Source: Flavobacterium beibuense
Lineage (GTDB): Bacteria > Bacteroidota > Bacteroidia > Flavobacteriales > Flavobacteriaceae
Assembly: GCF_004151245.1 (NCBI RefSeq)
Contig: NZ_JUIW01000011.1
Coordinates: 124,001-188,000, forward strand
Direction: 5' to 3'
DNA length: 64,000 bases
Shown here in pieces: positions 46,790 to 56,551 of the stretch. How positions within the stretch are numbered: the first letter of the stretch is position 1; the number at the start of each line of letters is the position of its first letter. The position numbers and the translations under genes are program-made. The notes below the pieces were generated by a model that saw only the letters and a list, made by a program, of their open reading frames with translations, had not been told where the DNA came from and searched no databases.

Positions 46790-48157
46790 ATGGCTAGAAA
46801 AATATTATTAGAACACGCAAACATACCGGGTATTAAAACCTACGAAGTGTATCGCCAAAACGGGGGGTACCGCTCTGTAGAGAAAGCTATAAAAAGCATG
46901 ACTCCGGATGAAGTTGTGGAAGAAGTTAAAACTTCAGGACTTAGAGGACGCGGGGGGGCAGGTTTCCCTACCGGTATGAAATGGAGTTTTATTGACAAAA
47001 AATCAGGAAAGCCAAGACACCTTGTGTGCAATGCGGATGAGTCGGAGCCGGGAACTTTTAAAGACCGTTTCCTTATGGAGTACATCCCTCACCTGCTTAT
47101 TGAAGGTATGATCACTTCGAGCTATGCACTGGGCTGTAACCTTTCTTACATCTACATTCGTGGAGAATATATGTGGGTATTCCGCATATTGGAAAAAGCA
47201 ATTAAAGAAGCCTATGCTGCAGGATGGCTGGGCAAAAATATATTAGGTTCTGGTTACGACCTTGACCTGCACGTACACTGTGGTGCCGGAGCATATATAT
47301 GTGGTGAGGAAACTGCCCTTATAGAATCGCTTGAAGGTAAAAGAGGTAACCCAAGAATTAAACCACCGTTCCCTGCGGTAAGTGGGTTATGGGCAAACCC
47401 TACAGTGGTAAATAATGTTGAATCTATTGCAGCAGTGCCGTGGATTGTAAACAATACCGGAGAAGAATATGCTAAAATAGGTATTGGCAGATCTACAGGA
47501 ACAAAACTAATTTCTGCTTCAGGTCACATTAAGAACCCTGGTGTATATGAAATAGAACTTGGCCTTAGCGTAGACGAGTTTATGAACTCTGATGAATACC
47601 TTGGAGGTATGATGGACGACAGGCCGTTAAAAGCATTAGTACCGGGAGGTTCATCAGTGCCAATTCTTCCTTCTCACCTTATTTATAAGAATGCAGAAGG
47701 CGGTGACCGTTTAATGTCTTATGAGTCATTAAGCGAAGGCGGATTCCAGTCGGGCTCTATGCTTGGTTCAGGTGGTTTTATCGTTTATAACGATACTACC
47801 TGTATCGTTCGCAACACATGGAACTTCTCCCGTTTTTACCACCACGAAAGCTGCGGACAGTGTTCGCCTTGCCGTGAAGGTACAGGATGGATGGAGAAAG
47901 TACTTCACAGGATTGAAACAGGCCACGGCCGTGAAGAAGATATTGAACTGCTATGGGATATCCAGAGAAAAATTGAAGGTAATACCATTTGTCCTCTAGG
48001 AGATGCGGCAGCATGGCCGGTAGCAGCAGCTATACGCCACTTTAGGGAAGAGTTTGAATACCACGTTCGTTTCCCAGAAAAAGTTAAGAACAGAGATCAC
48101 TTTGTTGCCGAGCCTTTTGAAAAGGTAAGACACCTGGTAGCAAAGCAGGAAATATAG
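46790..48157 (+). CDS. nuoF: NADH-quinone oxidoreductase subunit F
   Basis: The 455-residue NADH-binding subunit carries FMN and cluster N3. Features are RGRGGAGFPTGMKWSF (NADH), GAGAYICGEETALIESLEG (FMN) and ESCGQCSPCREG with the cluster Cys ligands. It is followed by an unusual 99-base intergenic element rather than by close coupling to nuoG. Confidence 0.97.
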   Translation: MARKILLEHANIPGIKTYEVYRQNGGYRSVEKAIKSMTPDEVVEEVKTSGLRGRGGAGFPTGMKWSFIDKKSGKPRHLVCNADESEPGTFKDRFLMEYIPHLLIEGMITSSYALGCNLSYIYIRGEYMWVFRILEKAIKEAYAAGWLGKNILGSGYDLDLHVHCGAGAYICGEETALIESLEGKRGNPRIKPPFPAVSGLWANPTVVNNVESIAAVPWIVNNTGEEYAKIGIGRSTGTKLISASGHIKNPGVYEIELGLSVDEFMNSDEYLGGMMDDRPLKALVPGGSSVPILPSHLIYKNAEGGDRLMSYESLSEGGFQSGSMLGSGGFIVYNDTTCIVRNTWNFSRFYHHESCGQCSPCREGTGWMEKVLHRIETGHGREEDIELLWDIQRKIEGNTICPLGDAAAWPVAAAIRHFREEFEYHVRFPEKVKNRDHFVAEPFEKVRHLVAKQEI

Positions 48158-48256
48158 GCCCCTCCCGGCCTCCCTAAAAGGGAGGAGAGAGGCACAACGT
48201 AAGTAAAATTTAATTACCCGAATTCCCCCGTTAGGGGTTTAGGGGGCTTAATAATT
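48158..48256 (+). repeat. Palindromic GC-rich intergenic element inside the nuo operon
   Basis: Two short inverted repeats sit here: CCTCCC-TAAAA-GGGAGG (48169-48185) and CCCCC...GGGGG (48225-48246), with further C/G runs at the ends. The composition is unlike the AT-rich gaps elsewhere and resembles mobile palindromic repeats. No T run follows the hairpins, so they are not typical terminators. No coding frame is seen. Confidence 0.6.
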
Positions 48257-49300
48257 ATGAAAGTAACAATAGACGGTCAGGAAATAAATGTAGAACCGGG
48301 GACCACCATCCTTCAGGCTGCAAGAATGATAGGCGGCGAATCTGTACCGCCGGCAATGTGCTACTACTCTAAACTAAAAGGTAGCGGTGGTAAATGCCGT
48401 TGCTGTTTAGTAGAGGTTTCTAAAGGTAGTGAAGCCGACCCAAGACCAATGCCAAAACTAATGGCATCGTGTGTAACAGGTGTTATGGATGGTATGGAGG
48501 TAAAAAGTATCTCATCTGAAAGAGTGCTTGATGCCAGAAAATCGGTTACCGAATTCCTATTGATAAACCACCCGCTTGACTGCCCTATTTGCGACCAGGC
48601 AGGAGAATGTGATTTACAGAACCTTAGCTTTAAGCACGGATCTGCTAAAACACGCTATATAGAAGACAGAAGAAGGTTTGAACCGGAAAACATTGGTGAC
48701 AAGATACAGCTTCACATGAACCGTTGTATCCTTTGCTACCGTTGTGTAATGACTGCTGACCAACTTACAGATAACAGGGTTCACGGTGTGGTAAACCGCG
48801 GAGATCATTCTCAAATCTCTACCTGTATCTCAAAAGCTATAGACAATGAGTTCTCAGGAAACATGATTGATGTTTGTCCTGTAGGAGCACTTACTGATAA
48901 AACTTTCCGTTTTAAGCAAAGGGTATGGTTTAACAAACCGTTTAACGCCCACAGAAACTGTGATAAGTGTTGCGGTAAAACTACCCTATGGATGTTTGGC
49001 AACGAAATACAAAGGGTTACTGCACGTAAGGATGAATACCATGAAGTGGAAGAATTTATCTGTAACGAGTGCCGTTTTGACCATAAAGATGTAAACGACT
49101 GGGTAATTGAAGGGCCTAGGAAGTTTGAAAAAGATTCTGTTATCAACCAGAACAACTACACAAGAAACATTGAGCCTGTTAAGATTGATACAGAGAAAAA
49201 CATACTGTTAGGAAGGGATCAGGACAGAAAGAAAATCAGTATGCCGGCAGTGCCTCTTAAAGAAGGCGAAGTAAAGGTTTTTAAAGAAGGTAACGTATAG
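48257..49300 (+). CDS. nuoG: NADH-quinone oxidoreductase subunit G, short form
   Basis: The 347-residue protein has the N-terminal [2Fe-2S] domain (CYYSKLKGSGGKCRCCLVEV), the His/Cys cluster segment HPLDCPICDQAGECDLQ, and the CILCYRC cluster motif. A further Cys-rich domain follows (RNCDKCCGKTTLWMFGNE, FICNECRFDH, about 235-285). It ends about 60 residues later and lacks the large molybdopterin-type domain of E. coli NuoG (about 900 residues). From memory, this short form is usual in Flavobacteria. The gene is intact. Confidence 0.9.
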   Translation: MKVTIDGQEINVEPGTTILQAARMIGGESVPPAMCYYSKLKGSGGKCRCCLVEVSKGSEADPRPMPKLMASCVTGVMDGMEVKSISSERVLDARKSVTEFLLINHPLDCPICDQAGECDLQNLSFKHGSAKTRYIEDRRRFEPENIGDKIQLHMNRCILCYRCVMTADQLTDNRVHGVVNRGDHSQISTCISKAIDNEFSGNMIDVCPVGALTDKTFRFKQRVWFNKPFNAHRNCDKCCGKTTLWMFGNEIQRVTARKDEYHEVEEFICNECRFDHKDVNDWVIEGPRKFEKDSVINQNNYTRNIEPVKIDTEKNILLGRDQDRKKISMPAVPLKEGEVKVFKEGNV

Positions 49301-49302
49301 AT

Positions 49303-50334
49303 ATGGAACAGTCAATAATAATTGAAAAAAGCATTTTTATTGTTGTAATATTTGCCATTACCATGCTTATGGCAATGTATGCCACATTGGCCGAAAGGAA
49401 AGTTGCTGCATGGTTACAGGACCGTATAGGCCCTAACCGTGCCGGTAAAGGTGGTATACTACAACCCCTGGCCGATGGTTTAAAACTATTTGCCAAAGAA
49501 GAGTTTTTCCCTAATACGCCAAACAAGTTCCTATTCGTTGCGGGTCCTGCCATTTCAATGAGTACGGCTTTAATGACGAGTGCTGTTATCCCTTGGGGTG
49601 ATAAGCTTCATTTATTTGGTCGTGACATTATCCTTCAGGCTACCGATATCAATGTTGCCATGCTTTACATCTTCGGGGTACTTTCTGTAGGTGTTTATGG
49701 TATTATGATTGGAGGATGGGCTTCTAACAACAAATTCTCCCTAATGAGTGCCATGCGTGCTTCTTCCCAAATGATTTCTTATGAGGTTGCCATGGGTCTT
49801 GCTATCATCGCTCTTATCATGATGACAGGAACTCTTAGCTTGAGAGAGATTTCGGCTCAACAGGCCGGTATGAACTGGAACGTATTCTACCAACCGGTAG
49901 GTTTTCTTATATTCTTAGTATGTTCGTTTGCGGAAACTAACCGTACGCCGTTTGACCTTGCTGAATGTGAGGCCGAGCTTATAGGTGGTTACCATACTGA
50001 ATATTCGTCAATGAAAATGGGCTTTTACCTATTTGCAGAATACGCGAGTATGTTTATTTCCTCTACTATCCTTGCCGTACTTTACTTTGGTGGTTACAAC
50101 TACCCTGGTATAGAATGGGCTACAGAGAATTGGGGTGTAAACGCTGCTAACATTATAGGTATAGGGGTACTGTTTGCTAAAATATGCTTCTTCATATTCT
50201 TCTATATGTGGGTGCGTTGGACAATACCAAGATTCCGTTATGACCAGTTAATGCGTTTAGGATGGCAAATGCTTATTCCGCTTGCCATAGCTAATATTAT
50301 AATTACAGGGATTGTTATTTTGCTTACTCAGTAA
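49303..50334 (+). CDS. nuoH: NADH-quinone oxidoreductase subunit H
   Basis: The 343-residue membrane subunit with eight helices forms the base of the quinone tunnel. Motifs are ERKVAAWLQDRIGPNRAG and, after helix 5, AETNRTPFDLAECEAELIGGYHTEYS. It starts two bases after the nuoG stop. Confidence 0.97.
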   Translation: MEQSIIIEKSIFIVVIFAITMLMAMYATLAERKVAAWLQDRIGPNRAGKGGILQPLADGLKLFAKEEFFPNTPNKFLFVAGPAISMSTALMTSAVIPWGDKLHLFGRDIILQATDINVAMLYIFGVLSVGVYGIMIGGWASNNKFSLMSAMRASSQMISYEVAMGLAIIALIMMTGTLSLREISAQQAGMNWNVFYQPVGFLIFLVCSFAETNRTPFDLAECEAELIGGYHTEYSSMKMGFYLFAEYASMFISSTILAVLYFGGYNYPGIEWATENWGVNAANIIGIGVLFAKICFFIFFYMWVRWTIPRFRYDQLMRLGWQMLIPLAIANIIITGIVILLTQ

Positions 50335-50392
50335 GCCTTGAAAAGTATCTAAATGAATGCCTCCTGTAAAGGACGGATTAAAAAAATATAAA

Positions 50393-50938
50393 ATGTCAAT
50401 AGAAACCATATCATTATCGGGTAGAAAAAAAGAGGTTTCCAACAAAAAGATGACTTTTTGGGAAAGCCTTTATCTTGTGGCGATAGTAAAAGGATTATTT
50501 ATCACCATCCGACATTTATTTAAAAGAAAAGTAACCATTAAGTACCCTGAACAAACCAGGGAGCTTAGTCCGGTATACAGGGGTCAGCACATGCTTATGC
50601 GTGATGAGGAAGGAAGAGAGCGTTGTACGGCTTGTGGTCTTTGTGCGCTTTCATGTCCTGCAGAGGCTATCACTATGAAAGCTGAAGAAAGGAAACCGGA
50701 CGAAATGCACCTTTACAGGGAAGAGAAATATGCATCTATCTATGAGATTAACATGCTTAGATGTATTTTTTGCGGACTGTGTGAAGAGGCTTGCCCTAAA
50801 CAGGCTATTTACCTTACTAAGTCGAGAGTTATGGTAAAACCTAACAGCGACAGGGAAGAATTCATCTACGGAAAAGATAAACTGGTTATGCCTCTTGACA
50901 TGGCTATTAAGAACACTCAAATGAAAACGGCTAATTAA
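50393..50938 (+). CDS. nuoI: NADH-quinone oxidoreductase subunit I
   Basis: The 181-residue ferredoxin-like subunit binds two [4Fe-4S] clusters, with CTACGLCALSCP and CIFCGLCEEACP. I start at the ATG at 50393 (MSIETISLS); a longer frame from 50357 would add 12 residues and is less likely. It passes electrons to cluster N2. Confidence 0.94.
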   Translation: MSIETISLSGRKKEVSNKKMTFWESLYLVAIVKGLFITIRHLFKRKVTIKYPEQTRELSPVYRGQHMLMRDEEGRERCTACGLCALSCPAEAITMKAEERKPDEMHLYREEKYASIYEINMLRCIFCGLCEEACPKQAIYLTKSRVMVKPNSDREEFIYGKDKLVMPLDMAIKNTQMKTAN

Positions 50939-50939
50939 T

Positions 50940-51446
50940 ATGTTGACAACATTATTTTATATTTTATCGGCCATTACACTAGCAACAGCGTTTTTGACTA
51001 TTCTTAGTAAAAACCCTATTCACAGTGCTATTTACCTTGTACTTTGCTTTTTCTCTATAGCAGGGCATTACTTAATGTTTAATGCTCAGTTCTTAGCTAT
51101 TGTACACATTATCGTTTACTCAGGAGCTATTATGATATTAATGCTCTTTACCATAATGCTCATGAACCTCAATAAGGAAGACGAACAGAACAAGTCGGCA
51201 CTCACGCGAATAGCAGCCGTACTGTCATTCTGCCTTGTGGCGTTCGTACTTTTAGCAACTTTTGTTAAGGCACAGCCGGTAATAAACGAGTATAAGGTTT
51301 CAGGACAGGATTACCAGTCTATTAAAGTACTGGGTCAGGTATTGTTAAACGAATACATGGTTCCGTTTGAGTTTGCTTCGGTATTGCTTCTTGTATCTAT
51401 GATTGGAGCCGTATTATTGTCTAAAAAAGAACATATAAACAGCTAG
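50940..51446 (+). CDS. nuoJ: NADH-quinone oxidoreductase subunit J
   Basis: The 168-residue membrane subunit has five hydrophobic helices. The family segment NPIHSAIYLVLCFFSIAGHYLMFNAQFLAIVHIIVYSGAIMILMLF spans helices 2-3. It starts one base after the nuoI stop. Confidence 0.95.
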   Translation: MLTTLFYILSAITLATAFLTILSKNPIHSAIYLVLCFFSIAGHYLMFNAQFLAIVHIIVYSGAIMILMLFTIMLMNLNKEDEQNKSALTRIAAVLSFCLVAFVLLATFVKAQPVINEYKVSGQDYQSIKVLGQVLLNEYMVPFEFASVLLLVSMIGAVLLSKKEHINS

Positions 51447-51447
51447 T

Positions 51448-51768
51448 ATGGAAAATATTTTACAACAGATAGGTATTGAGAACTACATTTATCTTTCTAC
51501 ACTACTATTTTGTGTGGGGGCATTTGGGGTTCTTTACAGAAGGAATGCAATCGTGATGTTCATGTCTATAGAAATTATGCTTAATGCGGTTAACCTGCTA
51601 TTAGTTGCTTTTTCTACTTACCATCAGGATGCTGCCGGACAGGTATTTGTATTTTTCTCTATGGCCGTTGCCGCAGCAGAGGTTGCCGTAGGATTAGCTA
51701 TTCTTGTAGCCATTTACAGGAACCTGAACAATATTGATATCGATAGTTTAAAAAAATTAAAAGGATAA
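51448..51768 (+). CDS. nuoK: NADH-quinone oxidoreductase subunit K
   Basis: The 106-residue three-helix subunit has conserved acidic residues in the membrane: MSIEIMLNAVNLL (helix 2 Glu) and AVAAAEVAVGLAILVAIYRN (helix 3 Glu). It starts one base after nuoJ. Confidence 0.96.
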   Translation: MENILQQIGIENYIYLSTLLFCVGAFGVLYRRNAIVMFMSIEIMLNAVNLLLVAFSTYHQDAAGQVFVFFSMAVAAAEVAVGLAILVAIYRNLNNIDIDSLKKLKG

Positions 51769-51774
51769 GGCCTA

Positions 51775-53658
51775 ATGGATACTAAGTTGGCATTACTACT
51801 ACTTTTCGCCCCATTTATAGGGTTCTTGATTAATGTTTTTACAGGAAAAAAATTAAGCGGTAACCTTTCAGGTATTATCGGCACTGCAGCAGTAGCTGTT
51901 TCGTTTGCCGTTACGCTTTCCTTCTTTTTACAGGTTAGCAGTACAAAGGAGGCTGTTATGGTAGACCTGTTTCAATGGATGAAGCTGGCAAACTTTGATG
52001 TTCACTTTGCTTTTCAGCTGGACCAGCTTTCTTTACTGTGGCTAATGTTTGTTACCGGTATCGGTACACTTATCCACGTATACTCTATCAGCTATATGCA
52101 TGATGACGAGAACATCCACAAATTCTTTGCTTACCTAAACCTTTTCGTATTCTTTATGATTACCCTTGTAATGGGTAACAACCTGCTGATTATGTTCATC
52201 GGTTGGGAAGGTGTTGGTTTATGCTCTTACCTGCTTATCGGTTTCTGGTACAAAAATCAGGATTACAATGACGCGGCTAAAAAGGCATTTATCATGAACC
52301 GTATAGGTGACCTTGGTTTCCTTATAGGTATCTTTATTATTGGTTATTTATTCCACTCACTGGATTATACAGATATCAGAACTGTTATAGAAACAGGTTC
52401 TCATCATATAGACCCAACATGGTTATCAATTGCTGCACTTTGTTTATTTATAGGTGCTTGTGGTAAGAGTGCACAAATTCCTCTTTACACATGGTTACCG
52501 GATGCGATGGCGGGACCTACACCGGTTTCGGCTCTTATCCACGCTGCAACGATGGTAACAGCAGGTATCTTTATGATTACAAGATTAAACTATGTATTTG
52601 ATCTTGCTCCGGAAGTACAAAACATTATTGCAATTGTAGGTGCTGTAACATCACTTATTGCAGCTTCTATAGGACTTGTACAAAACGATATTAAAAAGGT
52701 ACTGGCCTACTCTACTGTATCACAGCTTGGTTTAATGTTCCTTGCTTTAGGATTAGGTGCTTATGAGATTGCTGTATTCCACGTAATAACACACGCATTC
52801 TTCAAAGCTTGTTTATTCCTTGGTTCAGGTTCTGTAATTCACGCTATGCACGGCGAGCAGGATATGCGCTACATGGGTGGCCTTCGTAAGGTTATGAAAG
52901 TTACTTTTATTACTTTCCTTATCTCTACCCTTGCCATTTCAGGTTTACCTCCATTTGCAGGATTCTTCTCTAAAGATGAGATATTGATGACGGCTTTCCA
53001 CCACAACAAACCCTTATGGGTTATTGGATCGGTAGCATCAATAATGACGGCATTCTATATGTTCCGTTTGTTATACCTTACCTTCTACAAAGACTTTAGG
53101 GGAACTGAAGAACAAAAGAAACATTTACACGAGTCTCCGGGACTTATAACTTTCCCTCTTATCGTACTTGCAATATTAGCAGCAGTAGGCGGGGCAATAA
53201 GCTTACCGGGTAACAGTTGGTTAAACGAATACCTTGCTCCTGTAATAACAAGACATGCTGAGCACCACCACATGGGTACTACAGAGTACATGCTAATGGC
53301 AGTAGCTATAGTAGGTGCATTAATAGGTATAGGATTAGCTTATGCTAAATATATCAAACAATCTGCTGTACCGGCTCAGGACAGCGAGATTACAGGCTTT
53401 GCCAAAGTACTTTACAATAAATTTTATGTTGACGAGATATATACTGCATTAATAGTTAAACCTATCTATGCACTGGGCAGCTTCTTTAAGAATGTTACCG
53501 AAGTGGCCATTTCAGGATTTATTTTTGGTCTTGGAAAACTTGCCAACGTATTAGGTGCAGAAGGCAAAACACTACAGAACGGAAGCATTGGTTTTTACCT
53601 GTTTGCTTTTGTACTGGGTATATGTTCAATAATCGTTTATATTTTTTTAGCTAAATAA
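51775..53658 (+). CDS. nuoL: NADH-quinone oxidoreductase subunit L
   Basis: The 627-residue antiporter-like subunit has the core GWEGVGLCSYLLIGFWY and the proton-channel segment PLYTWLPDAMAGPTPVSALIHAATMVTAG. A long C-terminal extension contains a lateral helix. Length is normal for NuoL. Confidence 0.97.
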   Translation: MDTKLALLLLFAPFIGFLINVFTGKKLSGNLSGIIGTAAVAVSFAVTLSFFLQVSSTKEAVMVDLFQWMKLANFDVHFAFQLDQLSLLWLMFVTGIGTLIHVYSISYMHDDENIHKFFAYLNLFVFFMITLVMGNNLLIMFIGWEGVGLCSYLLIGFWYKNQDYNDAAKKAFIMNRIGDLGFLIGIFIIGYLFHSLDYTDIRTVIETGSHHIDPTWLSIAALCLFIGACGKSAQIPLYTWLPDAMAGPTPVSALIHAATMVTAGIFMITRLNYVFDLAPEVQNIIAIVGAVTSLIAASIGLVQNDIKKVLAYSTVSQLGLMFLALGLGAYEIAVFHVITHAFFKACLFLGSGSVIHAMHGEQDMRYMGGLRKVMKVTFITFLISTLAISGLPPFAGFFSKDEILMTAFHHNKPLWVIGSVASIMTAFYMFRLLYLTFYKDFRGTEEQKKHLHESPGLITFPLIVLAILAAVGGAISLPGNSWLNEYLAPVITRHAEHHHMGTTEYMLMAVAIVGALIGIGLAYAKYIKQSAVPAQDSEITGFAKVLYNKFYVDEIYTALIVKPIYALGSFFKNVTEVAISGFIFGLGKLANVLGAEGKTLQNGSIGFYLFAFVLGICSIIVYIFLAK

Positions 53659-53668
53659 TTCATACCTG

Positions 53669-55111
53669 ATGGACGTATTAATTATACTTATCACTTTACT
53701 TATTGGAGCTGCAGCAACTTATTTTGCAGGCGATAAACTGGCTTCAAAAGTTGCCACATTTTTTAGCTTAGCAGCTTTCGGATTAACATTATATATAAGC
53801 TACTTACAAAGCAATGGTGTAGAAGTGGGATTTACACGCCCATGGATAAGAGTACCAAATATTCAGTTAAGCTTTCTGGCCGATGGGCTGTCGCTTACTA
53901 TGGTATTACTTACTACAGCACTGGCTCCTATAATAATACTTTCAACATTTAAAAAAGTACAAAATAAGGCGAAGTCTTTCTACGGACTTATAATGCTTAT
54001 GGTTTTTGCTATGGCAGGAACTTTTTTAAGCGGTGACGGACTTTTATACTATATTTTCTGGGAACTTTCATTAATCCCGATTTATTTCATTGCTCTTATA
54101 TGGGGTGGCGGTGAAGCCGAAGCAAGAAAAAAAGATGTGGTTAAATTTTTTATCTACACTTTTGCGGGTTCACTGTTCATGCTTGTGGCATTTGTATACC
54201 TGTATCAAAAAACAGGATCTTTCCTAAACTATCACTTCTTAAGGTTACACCTTAACGGTACTGAGCAGTTTTGGATTTTCTTTGCATTCTTTATTGCTTA
54301 TGCTATTAAGATTCCTATTATACCATTCCATACATGGCAGGCAAATGTATACCAAAAAGCGCCTACAGCAGGTACAATGCTTTTATCTGGTATTATGCTT
54401 AAAATGGCAATTTACAGTATTATAAGATGGCAGTTGCCAATAGCTCCAGCTCCGGCAAAAGAATATATGTATCCACTAATCGCATTATGTATTGCTGGTG
54501 TTATATATGGCTCTATACTGGCTTTAAAACAACAGGATCTTAAAAAGCTTCTTGCTTATTCATCTCTTGCACACGTTGGGCTTATTGCTGCCGGTGTTTA
54601 TACACTTACAATTGACGGCCTTAGAGGTGCGGTACTGCAAATGGTAGCTCACGGTTTTGTTGTGGTAGGACTTTTCTATGCTGCAGAAATAATTCAAAGA
54701 AGATATAACACAACCGAAATAAGTGAAATGGGTGGTATAAGGGTACAAACCCCACGATTTACCTCGATGTTCATGATACTGGTACTTGCTTCTGTAGCGC
54801 TACCGTCTACTTTTAACTTTGTTGGTGAATTTGAAGTACTTTACAGCCTTGCGCAAACTAATATATGGTTTGCCGTACTGGGAGGTACTACCATTATACT
54901 AGGTGCATTTTACATGCTTAGAATGTTCCAGCAGGTTATGCTTGGAGAGCAAAACACAAAAGTATTTGCCGATGTAACTTTTGGCGAAGGCTTTGTATTT
55001 GTGCTGATAATAGGTGTGCTATTGTTCTTTGGTTTATACCCTAAACCAATTGTAAACTTTGTATCACCTGTACTGGAGAATATAATATTACATATAAACA
55101 CATCTAATTAA
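53669..55111 (+). CDS. nuoM: NADH-quinone oxidoreductase subunit M
   Basis: The 480-residue antiporter-like subunit has FWELSLIPIYFIALIWG (with the conserved Glu) and PIIPFHTWQANVYQKAPTAGTMLLSGIMLKM (Lys-bearing channel region). It lies between nuoL and nuoN, with about 10-base gaps. Confidence 0.97.
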   Translation: MDVLIILITLLIGAAATYFAGDKLASKVATFFSLAAFGLTLYISYLQSNGVEVGFTRPWIRVPNIQLSFLADGLSLTMVLLTTALAPIIILSTFKKVQNKAKSFYGLIMLMVFAMAGTFLSGDGLLYYIFWELSLIPIYFIALIWGGGEAEARKKDVVKFFIYTFAGSLFMLVAFVYLYQKTGSFLNYHFLRLHLNGTEQFWIFFAFFIAYAIKIPIIPFHTWQANVYQKAPTAGTMLLSGIMLKMAIYSIIRWQLPIAPAPAKEYMYPLIALCIAGVIYGSILALKQQDLKKLLAYSSLAHVGLIAAGVYTLTIDGLRGAVLQMVAHGFVVVGLFYAAEIIQRRYNTTEISEMGGIRVQTPRFTSMFMILVLASVALPSTFNFVGEFEVLYSLAQTNIWFAVLGGTTIILGAFYMLRMFQQVMLGEQNTKVFADVTFGEGFVFVLIIGVLLFFGLYPKPIVNFVSPVLENIILHINTSN

Positions 55112-55123
55112 GCCCAATAAGAA

Positions 55124-56494
55124 ATGACTACATTAATAGCTATTGCAGGATTAGGGATTATATGCCTTATAGCTGAAATTTTCAATCTGAGAAAAGCCAT
55201 TGTTCCGGTAAGTATCATCGGATTGCTTGCTATATTGGGGCTTAATATAACTGAACTTAATTTAGTAGGAAGCACATACTACAATAACATGATTGTAGAG
55301 AATAACTATTCAAGAATATTTTCTGCCCTGTTTATCGTGCTTACCACTTTCCTGGTTGCCCTTAGCCCGGAATTTCATAAAAATCATAAGACTAAAATAT
55401 CAGATTTTGTTGCCATAAAACTATTTCTTCTTGCAGGTGCAGTTGCTATGGTGTCTTTTGGTAACCTTGCTATGTTCTTCCTTGGAATAGAAATCTTATC
55501 TATTTCCTTATATATACTTGCCGCCAGCGAGCCTAAAAATGTAAGCAGTAACGAGGCGGGTATGAAATACTTCCTTATGGGATCGTTTGCTTCGGGTGTT
55601 ATTCTTTTTGGTATTGCATTAATATATGGTGCAACAGGATCATTTGATGTAGAAACAATTTACAATACAGTAAGCGGTGGTAATATCCCCGGATGGTTTT
55701 TTATTGGTATAGTGTTACTTACTATAGGTTTACTATTTAAAATAGCTGCAGTACCATTCCATTTTTGGGCACCGGATGTATATGAAGGATCTCCTGCACT
55801 TACAACAGCTACCATGAGTACGCTTGCAAAAGTAGCGGCAATGGCTGCGTTTTTCAAGCTAATGAAAGGCCTTAACCACGAAGTTCCCGGTACTTATGTA
55901 ACTATTATTATAATTGTATCGGCACTATCTATGTTTGTAGGTAACCTTATGGCATTAAAACAAAGTAATGTTAAACGTATGCTAGCTTTTTCAGGTATTT
56001 CACATGCCGGTTTTATGCTAATGGTTTTCCTGAGCCCTCCTACAACTACAGGTGTACTGTTTTACTACGCTGCTGCCTACGGCCTGGCTGGTATAGCTGC
56101 TTTTGCTGTAGTATTAAGCGTTTGCGGAAATAAAGGAAACGAAGAAATATACAATTTTAACGGATTAGGAAAAACACATCCATTAATGGCTGCGGTATTA
56201 ACGTGTTCGCTTTTATCAATGGCAGGTATCCCTATTTTCTCAGGATTCTTTGCAAAATTCTTCCTTTTTGGAGAAGTATTAAGAGCAGGACAGGTAGCAA
56301 TTGTAATAATTGCAGTAGTAAACTCTATTATAAGTGTAGGTTACTACTTTAAACTAATCCTGGCAATGTATACAAAAGACAGTACAGAAGAAAAACAAGC
56401 TGTACCTTTTGCTTACAGTGTTGTAGCAGTAGTTGCTATCTTATTAAATATCGCACTAGGTCTTTACCCGGATTTGGTTTTAGGATATCTATAA
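55124..56494 (+). CDS. nuoN: NADH-quinone oxidoreductase subunit N
   Basis: The 456-residue antiporter-like subunit has GIEILSISLYILAAS, FKIAAVPFHFWAPDVYEGSPALTTATMSTLAKVA and LMALKQSNVKRMLAFSGISHAGFML. It is last in the operon, followed by a strong terminator. Confidence 0.97.
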   Translation: MTTLIAIAGLGIICLIAEIFNLRKAIVPVSIIGLLAILGLNITELNLVGSTYYNNMIVENNYSRIFSALFIVLTTFLVALSPEFHKNHKTKISDFVAIKLFLLAGAVAMVSFGNLAMFFLGIEILSISLYILAASEPKNVSSNEAGMKYFLMGSFASGVILFGIALIYGATGSFDVETIYNTVSGGNIPGWFFIGIVLLTIGLLFKIAAVPFHFWAPDVYEGSPALTTATMSTLAKVAAMAAFFKLMKGLNHEVPGTYVTIIIIVSALSMFVGNLMALKQSNVKRMLAFSGISHAGFMLMVFLSPPTTTGVLFYYAAAYGLAGIAAFAVVLSVCGNKGNEEIYNFNGLGKTHPLMAAVLTCSLLSMAGIPIFSGFFAKFFLFGEVLRAGQVAIVIIAVVNSIISVGYYFKLILAMYTKDSTEEKQAVPFAYSVVAVVAILLNIALGLYPDLVLGYL

Positions 56495-56504
56495 AAGAAA
56501 TAAT

Positions 56505-56537
56505 AAAAAAAGCCCTTCATAATGAAGGGCTTTTTTG
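56505..56537. terminator. Bidirectional terminator after nuoN
   Basis: AAAAAAGCCCTTCAT and ATGAAGGGCTTTTTT pair almost perfectly. It serves nuoN and the convergent SDR gene. Confidence 0.9.
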
Positions 56538-56551
56538 TTTTATGCATTGAC

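Noticed and set aside
48169..48246. Terminators between nuoF and nuoG
   Set aside because: The hairpins lack T tracts, and the genes are clearly one operon, so an internal structural element is preferred.
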